From assembly GCA_910585765.1 (NCBI GenBank), contig CAJUES010000020.1, positions 1-56,976 on the forward strand: 56,976 nt of DNA. Reading direction: 5' to 3'. The stretch is from an uncultured Lachnospiraceae bacterium. GTDB taxonomy: Bacteria > Bacillota > Clostridia > Lachnospirales > Lachnospiraceae. Numbering within the stretch: the first letter of the stretch is position 1; the number at the start of each line of letters is the position of its first letter. The notes beneath the pieces are model-generated. The model saw only the letters and a program-made list of their open reading frames with translations. It ran no database searches and was not told the DNA's origin. Both the position numbers and the translations under genes were made by a program. Positions 50,442-56,976 of this stretch are shown here, one piece after another.

Positions 50442-51788
50442 TCATTTTACAACAGATTCCAGGCGCGTGTCTGCAGAAATAGATTGGATAAACCCTTTCG
50501 TCCGCCACTTCCCCGACTGCCACCGCAGGAACATGAATACCGCGCGCACGCACTCGTCGCCGGCAAGCCCTATGTACGCGCCCACCGCCAGCAGATTCAG
50601 ATGGATCCCAAAGAACCATGTGCCGCCCACCATGCAGATGTACATGAAGACCACACCGATGATCATCGTGTACAGCGCGTCGCCGCTGGTCTTGAGCGCC
50701 TGTCCGAACACCAGGTTCGTCACGCGCCCCACCTCGAGCGCGATGTCGATCGTCATGAGCGTCCTCACCAACGCGATCATCTCCGCATCGTCCGTGAACA
50801 GCCGGATCAGATGATCCGACCCGAGCACAAAGGCAGTCTCCAGCCCTGCCGCCACACAGATCCCGATGACCGCCGCTTTCTTCGTGCCCCGGTCACACGC
50901 CTCAAAGTCCCCCTCGCCGATGCGCCAGCCCGTCATGATAGCGTTCGCCTGCGCCAGTGCCGCACCCGCGCAGTAGGAAAAATTGGCGATCTGCGCCGCG
51001 TATGCCCTCGCTGTCACATGAAACCCGCTTTCGTCCATCTGGTTCAGGAAGCGGATCGTCAGCGTCATCGCCACATTGTAGAGCGCCGTCTCCAGCGCGG
51101 AGGGCAGCCCCACCTTGATGATCTGGGCAAAGACCTCCCTGTTTTTCAACCGTTCAGGATCCTTATGCGCCTTGACCAGAAGCCTGGAGGCGATCATCAC
51201 GATCGCCAGGTTCACAACCCTCGATATCACAGTGGCAGCCGCAACGCCCGCCACCCCCAAATGAAATCCAAACAAAAATACGGCGTTCAGGCACAGATTC
51301 AGTATGTTTGCGGTCACTGTCGCTGCCAGCGGCTGCTTTGTATGCCCGAAAGCCCTCAGATAGCTGGAAAAGATCGGTATCAGCGCGTTCAGCAGACAGG
51401 CGCCGCCCACGATCCTGAGATAAGTCTTTGCATGCTCCATGAGCAGCGGTGCCACCCCCACGATCTCCAGAAAACGCTCCGAAAAGACATACAAAAACGC
51501 AGAGAGCACCACGCCGATCCCCGCGTTGAAAACCGCCCCCAGCTGCCTTGCCTGGTAGGCGACACCAAATCTCTTTGCCCCGATATACTGTGTCATCACC
51601 GCGATCATCCCCGATGACACGACATGGAACATGATGATAAATATGCCGATGTACGTATTCGCCGTTCCCACCGCACCGACCGCACTGTCCCCCACTGTCG
51701 AGAGCATGATCGTGTCCACCATACCCGCCAGCATCATGAACAATGTTTCCAGCGCGATCGGTATATATAATTTCATAAATGGTTTCAT
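50442..51788 (-). CDS. MATE-family efflux transporter
   Basis: This 448-residue membrane protein has twelve spans in two halves. The first half shows ALETLFMMLAGMVDTIMLSTVGDSAVGAVG and the second ALETALYNVAMTLTIRFL, the repeated MATE signature. Such proteins export cationic compounds or drugs with sodium or protons. AAAGGATGGGAAG precedes the ATG. It lies 110 bases upstream of the GH3 gene. The substrate is unknown. Confidence 0.92.
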   Translation of the reverse strand: MKPFMKLYIPIALETLFMMLAGMVDTIMLSTVGDSAVGAVGTANTYIGIFIIMFHVVSSGMIAVMTQYIGAKRFGVAYQARQLGAVFNAGIGVVLSAFLYVFSERFLEIVGVAPLLMEHAKTYLRIVGGACLLNALIPIFSSYLRAFGHTKQPLAATVTANILNLCLNAVFLFGFHLGVAGVAAATVISRVVNLAIVMIASRLLVKAHKDPERLKNREVFAQIIKVGLPSALETALYNVAMTLTIRFLNQMDESGFHVTARAYAAQIANFSYCAGAALAQANAIMTGWRIGEGDFEACDRGTKKAAVIGICVAAGLETAFVLGSDHLIRLFTDDAEMIALVRTLMTIDIALEVGRVTNLVFGQALKTSGDALYTMIIGVVFMYICMVGGTWFFGIHLNLLAVGAYIGLAGDECVRAVFMFLRWQSGKWRTKGFIQSISADTRLESVVK

Positions 51789-52178
51789 AAACTTCCCATC
51801 CTTTTATCCGCCTGCCGCCACGCACAGCCAGTGCATACAGACCGGTAATGTGAAAAAGCGAAAGGTTTTACCGGTCCTGCACCCGCATCGTGCGGCAGCT
51901 GTCTATACCCCGACAGATGCCCTCGATCGCTCTGACGTTTTGTTCCGTCATACTTGTATTGTACTCTTATCCATGATATAATTCTTGCAATATCGTCCTA
52001 CATTTTTGACACAATCCTATTATATCACCCGCGGATCCTGATCCGAAATATGCGTCTGCGCCATCGCAGTGCCCAATACGCGCACTGTCGTCTGACAAAA
52101 TATCCGGCACTGTTTCCCCGGAAAAGTTCCCGCACACCAGACTCCCGGGAGCCTATCAAAACCACAAGGAGGTACCAC
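51789..52178. promoter_or_regulatory. Intergenic region with AraC-gene promoter
   Basis: No gene is supported in this 390-bp gap between the divergent MATE and AraC genes. A sigma-A promoter is visible on the plus strand: TTGTAT (51954-51959), 17 bp, TATAAT (51977-51982), giving a leader of about 190 bases for the AraC gene. ACCGGTAA (51842-51849) and TTACCGGT near 51868 form a small dyad. Confidence 0.5.
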
Positions 52179-53069
52179 ATGGAGACCACACCGATACACG
52201 AGACTAAAATACACGGTATCATCACTTTCCCATACAGTGTCTACAAAGGGCGCATCCCCGAGTGGATCCACTCGTTTCCCCTGCACTGGCACGATGATTT
52301 CGAGCTGATCTACTGCACGCGGGGACAGATGCAGGTCACTCTGTGGGGGCAGGCGCACACGCTCAGGGCGGAGGATCTGATCGTAGTACTGCCCCACGCC
52401 GTACACTCCATCGAACAGGGCGATTCAGAGGGCGGAGAATACTTCAACATCCTGTTTCACCCCTCCCTCTTTCGGGGATCCGAGAAGGATCCCTGCTACG
52501 ACAAATATGTCCTTCCCTTTCTGAATGGCGAGCGGACCATGCAATGCTTTTATCCGGCAGGCTCCCACTTCAACCAGACCGTGACCCCCTGCATCCTGTC
52601 CATGCTCGAACACCGGAAAGAGAGCTACACCACCCATGAACTGGTGATCAAATCCGATCTCTTCTTCCTCCTGCACCAAATGAACCAATACAGCACCGCC
52701 GCCACCGTCGACAACAGCCACCTGCAGCTGTCCTACAGCAGGCTGAAAAATGCACTGTACTATGTGCAAAAATTTTACGACAGCGATATCTCCGTCAAAA
52801 AAGCCGCAGAGCAGTGCGGCTTTTCGGAGAGTCATTTTATGAAATTATTCCGGGAATTCACGGGCATGAGCTTCAACGCCTACCTGGTAAATTACCGCCT
52901 CGAGCTTGCCGCCAAACAGCTGTCAGAGACGGACAGCAAAGTGATCGACATCATGGAAAACTGCGGTTTCCACAACCAGTCCTACTTCACCAGGGCATTT
53001 CAGAAAAAATACAGGAAACCGCCGCTCCTCTACCGAAAAGCCGTGCGCTCGGACGAACAGCCGCTGTAA
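52179..53069 (+). CDS. AraC-family transcriptional regulator
   Basis: This 296-residue regulator has an N-terminal cupin sensor (PEWIHSFPLHWHDDFELIYCTRGQMQV, with the typical HxHxxxE-like pattern) and a C-terminal pair of HTH motifs (SVKKAAEQCGFSESHFMKLFREFTGMSFNAYLVNYRLELA, KVIDIMENCGFHNQSYFTRAFQKKY). Cupin-AraC regulators of this kind usually sense sugars. The GH3 gene two genes away is a plausible target. AAGGAGGTACCAC precedes the ATG at 52179. Its end overlaps the convergent methyltransferase gene by 40 bases. Confidence 0.93.
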   Translation: METTPIHETKIHGIITFPYSVYKGRIPEWIHSFPLHWHDDFELIYCTRGQMQVTLWGQAHTLRAEDLIVVLPHAVHSIEQGDSEGGEYFNILFHPSLFRGSEKDPCYDKYVLPFLNGERTMQCFYPAGSHFNQTVTPCILSMLEHRKESYTTHELVIKSDLFFLLHQMNQYSTAATVDNSHLQLSYSRLKNALYYVQKFYDSDISVKKAAEQCGFSESHFMKLFREFTGMSFNAYLVNYRLELAAKQLSETDSKVIDIMENCGFHNQSYFTRAFQKKYRKPPLLYRKAVRSDEQPL

Positions 53070-53785
53070 CTTACCCCCGCCACCACCGCGCCCTTCCACA
53101 ATACCTTTTCCAGCTCATATCGGTGCATTGCCTCCTCCTGCAGATATATCTGATCCCAGGCCCCCCAGAATTTATTGATATCATGGAGGTCAAAATATCG
53201 TTTATATCCCCACTCCTGAGTCTCATACAAATGATGCTCGACCTCTCTGCCCATCCCGGCGCCGTGATTGACATCCCGCACAGAATTGACCCTGAAAAGG
53301 AGCAGCCCGCCCGGTCTCAGCACCCTCTTGATCTCGTCGAGGATCGCAAAGGTCGTCTGTTCCGTAAAATAGTGAAGCGACAAATCGCAGATGACCAGAT
53401 CGGTGAGATCCTCCCCAAACGGTAGTCCCTCCGCCATATCGAAGCATACCGCCCTTTCAACCTCCGGGAAATTCTTATGGATGTTCCGGATCGCGTTTTG
53501 CGCGTAATCACAGGCGATCACTCGCTTCCCGCGCTCGATCAGATACAGCGTGTCATTGCCGCTGCCACAGCCCAGATCGATGATCGGTGTCTGGCAGCGC
53601 GCTATCGCCCCATGAAATGTTTCCAGCCAGTCATCGTACTGAATTTGTGCCCTCTCGCAGCCGCTGTGTATCACATTCCATCGCTGTAGTGCCCTAGTGT
53701 TCGCACTTTTTTCCGCCACCGTCTCCCGTATTTTTATCGATCCATTTACCAATCCGTCCATCCCCATTTCCTGATCATTCCCCAT
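53030..53785 (-). CDS. SAM-dependent methyltransferase (class I)
   Basis: This 251-residue protein has the Rossmann methyltransferase motifs: IIDLGCGSGNDTLYLIERG (motif I), VIACDYAQNAI (motif II, acidic Asp), LVICDLSLHYF (motif IV) and LRPGGLLLFRVNS (post-motif). The substrate is not clear; related proteins modify small molecules or thiols. GAGGGAGGGG precedes the ATG at 53785, which is preferred to the upstream start at 53899. Its 3' end overlaps the AraC gene by 40 bases. Confidence 0.85.
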   Translation of the reverse strand: MGNDQEMGMDGLVNGSIKIRETVAEKSANTRALQRWNVIHSGCERAQIQYDDWLETFHGAIARCQTPIIDLGCGSGNDTLYLIERGKRVIACDYAQNAIRNIHKNFPEVERAVCFDMAEGLPFGEDLTDLVICDLSLHYFTEQTTFAILDEIKRVLRPGGLLLFRVNSVRDVNHGAGMGREVEHHLYETQEWGYKRYFDLHDINKFWGAWDQIYLQEEAMHRYELEKVLWKGAVVAGVSYSGCSSERTAFR

Positions 53786-53962
53786 ACGCACCCCTCCCTC
53801 ATTCGCTGTCTGCCCGCTGTCATCCTGCAAACGCCCAAAACCGCCCTCTGCAGAATCGCACATAAAGATTGTGCCGCAAACATTATATACAGATATCATA
53901 TACTATCCACGGCATAATTGCAACGGAACGCTCTGATTTCTGTCTGGATGGCGTACTAACTC

Positions 53963-53991
53963 TTGTATTATCCCGCCATATCCACTAAAAT
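53963..53991 (+). promoter_or_regulatory. Putative promoter of feoB
   Basis: TTGTAT (53963-53968) and TAAAAT (53986-53991) are separated by 17 bp, about 75 bases upstream of feoB. No clear Fur-type dyad is seen. Confidence 0.4.
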
Positions 53992-54007
53992 AAGAAAGAA
54001 GTTATAT

Positions 54008-54061
54008 ATGGATGCAGTCTACACAGAAAACGATACAAAATATATGACAAGCGAGGAGTGA
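54008..54061 (+). CDS. Possible 17-codon leader peptide upstream of feoB
   Basis: A short frame MDAVYTENDTKYMTSEE ends at 54061, 4 bases before the feoB ATG, and its last codons contain the feoB Shine-Dalgarno GAGGAG. The upstream ribosome site (AAGAAAGAAG) is weak. It could be a translational-coupling leader, or chance. Confidence 0.3.
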   Translation: MDAVYTENDTKYMTSEE

Positions 54062-54065
54062 TATC

Positions 54066-56411
54066 ATGACATTAAAAGAACTTGAAATCGGAAGATCCGC
54101 CGCCATAAAAAGTGTCGGCGGCGAAGGCGCCCTCAGACAGCACTTTCTGGATATGGGCGTGATCCCCGGCGCGGAAGTCACCGTGGTGAAGCTCGCACCG
54201 ATGGGCGATCCCATCGAACTGCGCATCCACGGCTATGAACTCACGCTCCGCCTTTCCGACGCCGCTCAGATAACCGTGGAACCCATCTCGCCAGGCGTCA
54301 GATCCGAGAAAAGAGCACAGAAAAAGACAGTGCACCCCGGTCTGGGCGAGGAAGGCATCTTTCACCCGAAGGGCAGCGGCGATCCTCTTCCGGACGGAAC
54401 ACAGCTGACGTTCGCGCTGGTGGGCAATCAGAACTGCGGAAAGACAACTCTGTTCAACCAGCTGACGGGTTCCAAGCAGCATGTCGGAAATTTCCCCGGC
54501 GTCACAGTGGATCGCAAGGACGGCGCAATACGCGGTGTTTCTGACACAGCGATCACAGATCTGCCGGGCATTTATTCAATGTCCCCCTATACCAACGAAG
54601 AGCTGGTATCGCGCGATTTTGTGCTGAACAACCATCCGAAAGGCATCATCAACATCGTCGATGCCACAAACATTGAGCGGAACCTGTATCTCACCATGCA
54701 GCTGCTCGAAATGAATGTTCCCACTGTGCTCGCGCTCAACATGATGGACGAGCTGGCAGGCAATGGCGGTACAGTTGACGTAAACGCGATGGAATCCATG
54801 CTGGGCATCCCGGTTGTCCCAATCTCTGCCGCCAAGAACCAGGGGGTGGACGAGCTGATCAAGCACGCCGTCCATATCGCCAGGTACCAGGAAAAACCGC
54901 TTCGTCAGGATTTCTGTGATCAGAATGACCACGGCGGCGCTGTACACCGCTGTCTCCATGCCGTCGTCCATCTGATCGAGGATCACGCATTGCAGGCAGG
55001 GCTCCCAGTACGCTTTTCCGCGAGCAAGATCATCGAGGGCGACAGCCTGATACTGAACCTGCTGCAGCTTGATCAGAATGAGAAGGAGATGCTAGAGCAC
55101 ATTATCCTCCAGATGGAGAAGGAGCGCGGGCTGGATCGCAGCGCTGCCATCGCTGACATGCGCTTTGCCTACATCCATAAGATCTGCCACCAGTGCGTCA
55201 CGAAACCGCACGAGAGCAAGGAGCACCTGCGCAGCCAGAAGCTCGACCGCATCCTGACCGGCAGATACACTGCCATTCCGGTGTTCATCGCGATCATGGG
55301 ACTCGTATTTTTCCTGACGTTCAATGTGATCGGGGCATTTCTCCAGGATCTGCTTGCCAGCGGCATCGGACTTCTCGCCGGCTTCATTGACAGCGCCATG
55401 ACCGCGGGCAATGTCAACGGCACAATCCACAGCCTGATCATCGACGGCATCTTTGAGGGCGTCGGCAGTGTGCTGAGTTTCCTGCCGGTCATCGTGACTA
55501 TGTTCTTCTTTCTCTCCATGCTGGAGGACAGCGGTTATATTGCGCGCGTCGCCTTTTTTATGGACAAGCTGCTCCGAAAGATCGGGCTGTCAGGACGCAG
55601 CATCGTACCAATGTTGATCGGATTTGGCTGCACCGTGCCAGCCGTTATGTCCACACGGACTCTCCCGAGCGAGCGCGACCGCAAAATGACGATCCTGCTC
55701 ACGCCGTTTATGAGCTGTACCGCAAAACTGCCCATTTATGCATTTTTTGTAAATGCCTTCTTCCCCCGCCAGGGCGGACTGATCATGACAGGTTTGTATT
55801 TATTTGGCATTCTGACAGGAATCCTCGCAGCGCTCCTTTTCAAGAAAACGATGTTCAAGGGCGAAGCCGTTCCTTTTGTCATGGAACTCCCAAACTATCG
55901 TATGCCGGGCGCCCGCAACGTGGTGCTGCTCCTGTGGGAGAAGGCAAAAGATTTTCTGCAGAGAGCGTTTTCCGTCATACTGATCGCCACGATCATCGTG
56001 TGGTTCCTGCAAAGCTTTGATTTTCACTTTAACATGGTTGCCGACTCTCACGACAGTATCCTGGCTGCAATATCCGGTCTGCTCGCACCGCTCTTTGCCC
56101 CAATCGGCTTGGACGACTGGCGGATCTGCACTGCACTGATCAGCGGTTTCATGGCAAAGGAAAGTGTTGTCTCTGTACTGGAAGTATTGTTCGGCGCCAA
56201 AGGCGGCGTCGCCGCTGCGATGAGTTCCCTGACTGCAGCCTCCCTTCTCGTATTCAGCCTGCTGTACACTCCCTGCGTGGCTGCCATCGCCTCCATCAAG
56301 CGGGAATTGGGTCGCAAATGGGCAGTCTATGTGGTTCTCTGGCAATGCGCGATCGCCTGGATCGCCGCCCTGATGGTTCGATTGATCGGACTGCTTATCA
56401 CCGGAATATAA
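54066..56411 (+). CDS. feoB: FeoA-FeoB fusion, ferrous iron transporter
   Basis: This 781-residue protein imports Fe(II). Residues 1-75 form a FeoA-like SH3 domain (MTLKELEIGRSAAIKSVGG, LRQHFLDMGVIPG, LRIHGYELTLRLSDAAQI), normally a separate protein. A GTPase domain follows: G1 VGNQNCGKTTLF (about residues 119-130), DLPGIYS (G3), LNMMDE (G4), SAAKN (G5). The rest is membrane, with paired gate regions GFGCTVPAVMSTRTL and YTPCVAAIASIKRELG. No separate feoA or feoC gene is seen nearby. GAGGAG precedes the ATG. The GTPase motifs are intact. Confidence 0.94.
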   Translation: MTLKELEIGRSAAIKSVGGEGALRQHFLDMGVIPGAEVTVVKLAPMGDPIELRIHGYELTLRLSDAAQITVEPISPGVRSEKRAQKKTVHPGLGEEGIFHPKGSGDPLPDGTQLTFALVGNQNCGKTTLFNQLTGSKQHVGNFPGVTVDRKDGAIRGVSDTAITDLPGIYSMSPYTNEELVSRDFVLNNHPKGIINIVDATNIERNLYLTMQLLEMNVPTVLALNMMDELAGNGGTVDVNAMESMLGIPVVPISAAKNQGVDELIKHAVHIARYQEKPLRQDFCDQNDHGGAVHRCLHAVVHLIEDHALQAGLPVRFSASKIIEGDSLILNLLQLDQNEKEMLEHIILQMEKERGLDRSAAIADMRFAYIHKICHQCVTKPHESKEHLRSQKLDRILTGRYTAIPVFIAIMGLVFFLTFNVIGAFLQDLLASGIGLLAGFIDSAMTAGNVNGTIHSLIIDGIFEGVGSVLSFLPVIVTMFFFLSMLEDSGYIARVAFFMDKLLRKIGLSGRSIVPMLIGFGCTVPAVMSTRTLPSERDRKMTILLTPFMSCTAKLPIYAFFVNAFFPRQGGLIMTGLYLFGILTGILAALLFKKTMFKGEAVPFVMELPNYRMPGARNVVLLLWEKAKDFLQRAFSVILIATIIVWFLQSFDFHFNMVADSHDSILAAISGLLAPLFAPIGLDDWRICTALISGFMAKESVVSVLEVLFGAKGGVAAAMSSLTAASLLVFSLLYTPCVAAIASIKRELGRKWAVYVVLWQCAIAWIAALMVRLIGLLITGI

Positions 56412-56476
56412 GCCGGTCACACAGGCAATGAAAGTAGCACAGAAAACCTACAGACTATACAAAATACAGAAACGAA

Positions 56477-56506
56477 ACAGCCCCGTGCAATTCTGCATGG
56501 GGCTGT
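56477..56506 (+). terminator. GC hairpin after feoB
   Basis: ACAGCCCCGTGCA (56477-56489) and TGCATGGGGCTGT (56494-56506) pair with one mismatch. No T-run follows, so it probably acts with the next hairpin. Confidence 0.5.
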
Positions 56507-56512
56507 ACAAGC

Positions 56513-56544
56513 AAAAAACCCGAGAAATCATTCTCAGGTTTTTT
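56513..56544. terminator. Terminator shared by feoB and tRNA-Cys
   Basis: AAAAAACCCGAGAA (56513-56526) pairs with TTCTCAGGTTTTTT (56531-56544) around a 4-base loop, with one bulge. A- and T-runs suit both directions. Confidence 0.8.
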
Positions 56545-56551
56545 GTTCAAG

Positions 56552-56622
56552 AGGCGCAGATCGGATTTGAACCGGTGATCAGGGAGTTGCAGTCCCACGC
56601 CTTACCGCTTGGCTACTGCGCC
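56552..56622 (-). tRNA. tRNA-Cys (GCA)
   Basis: On the minus strand a 71-base tRNA folds: acceptor GGCGCAG with CTGCGCC, D-arm with AAGCGGTAAGGC, anticodon stem-loop GGGACTGCAACTCCC with anticodon GCA, and T-arm with GGTTCAAATCC. CCA is not encoded. Confidence 0.93.
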
Positions 56623-56678
56623 ATACTATATTATATTCAGATCTAATAAATTTATGACAATATAGTCAAATTATTTAG

Positions 56679-56750
56679 CTCCCCGAGTAGGGCTCGAACC
56701 TACAACAACTCGGTTAACAGCCGAGTGCTCTACCATTGAGCTATCGAGGA
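56679..56750 (-). tRNA. tRNA-Asn (GTT)
   Basis: On the minus strand a 72-base tRNA folds: acceptor TCCTCGA with TCGGGGA (one G-U pair), D-arm with TCAATGGTAGAGC, anticodon loop CTGTTAA giving GTT, and T-arm with GGTTCGAGCCC. Discriminator G; CCA is not encoded. It lies between the 23S gene and tRNA-Cys, likely in the same transcript. Confidence 0.93.
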
Positions 56751-56940
56751 AGATTGCTTCACTCCGCAAACCCATAAAACTTTCGTTTTCGAAATGATTT
56801 TCATCTGAGGTCATTCCCTCAAAACCGAACACAAAAATCCGTATCTCTCTATCCTGTATGTCCTTTATATCCTTCTTCTTTCCATGCAACATTCTTACAG
56901 TCATGCACCTTGTGCATGTATTGCCTTCCCATACCGTCCA

Positions 56941-56976
56941 GGATAAGCCTTCGACCGATTAGTAGCATTCAGCTCA
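56941..56976 (-). rRNA. 3' end of a 23S rRNA gene (partial)
   Basis: The minus-strand sequence entering from the right reads TGAGCTGAATGCTACTAATCGG and GTCGAAGGCTTATC. This matches the conserved 3' end of clostridial 23S rRNA (GAGCTGA, TACTAATxGxTCGAxGGCTT). The rest of the gene lies beyond the window. The exact 3' end is uncertain by several bases. No 5S rRNA gene is seen in the 190 bases between it and tRNA-Asn. Confidence 0.78.

Noticed and set aside
49920..51617. 565-codon plus-strand open frame
   Set aside because: Antisense to the GH3 and MATE genes; no start signal and unlikely composition.
1..56976. CRISPR arrays, prophage or integrase genes, insertion sequences, T-box or other named riboswitches
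   Set aside because: I looked for spaced repeats, transposase or integrase motifs and known leader motifs and found none that I could support by eye.

Overview
The window looks like a chromosome segment of an anaerobic, spore-capable Firmicute of the class Clostridia, most likely a Lachnospiraceae member. The grounds are family-level protein resemblance (a CwlD-like amidase, MecA, GdpP-rplI-dnaB and rpsF-ssb-rpsR gene order, DUF951, DUF1858 and DUF3796 proteins), strong AGGAGG ribosome binding sites, and a fermentative pyruvate formate-lyase system. No species can be assigned from sequence reading alone.

Layout. 0-8 kb: a CwlD-like amidase with an abnormal C-terminus, a 30-residue membrane peptide, a zinc/manganese-type ABC uptake operon with a Zur-like dyad upstream, a GH18 glycosidase, a 1 kb gene-poor stretch, mecA and a DUF1858 protein. 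8.2-25.7 kb: a more AT-rich accessory island, nearly all on the minus strand. It holds an OPT-like transporter, a decayed ABC exporter next to an intact one, an intact gene and its decayed duplicate, two secreted proteins of unknown role, a MacB-like ABC pair, and then a compact peptide natural-product (RiPP) cluster. That cluster has two radical SAM/SPASM enzymes, a 56-residue precursor with two CxxxC pairs, a cytoplasmic subtilase with a carrier-protein-like tail, and an ABC exporter. It is divergent from a small signal-peptide-like gene that faces a 632-residue regulator with two HTH domains and a helical-repeat body, which together look like a peptide-sensing switch.

25.7-33 kb: a DUF4143 ATPase, a membrane protein, and a pyruvate formate-lyase whose single polypeptide is divided. 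The 679-residue catalytic chain stops before the glycyl radical domain. That domain is a separate 81-residue protein, and between them lies a 67-residue protein resembling only the first half of the radical domain, with a cysteine tail. A BlaI-type regulator, the activating enzyme pflA and a 2[4Fe-4S] ferredoxin follow.

33-46 kb: housekeeping genes (MerR-like regulator, dnaB, rplI, gdpP, pepT, rpsR, ssb, rpsF, DUF951, sirtuin), a GH25 lysozyme, a diguanylate cyclase and a cyclophilin. 46-54 kb: small HTH genes, a DUF3796 membrane protein with a tandemly duplicated promoter, a domain-swapped GH3 beta-glucosidase, a MATE pump, an AraC regulator and a methyltransferase. 54-57 kb: a FeoA-FeoB fusion, tRNA-Cys, tRNA-Asn and the 3' end of a 23S rRNA gene, all three RNAs on the minus strand.

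The two systems most worth following are the split pyruvate formate-lyase (28.4-31.1 kb) and the peptide-regulated radical SAM RiPP cluster (15.1-25.7 kb). All family names rest on motif recognition; no database search was run.
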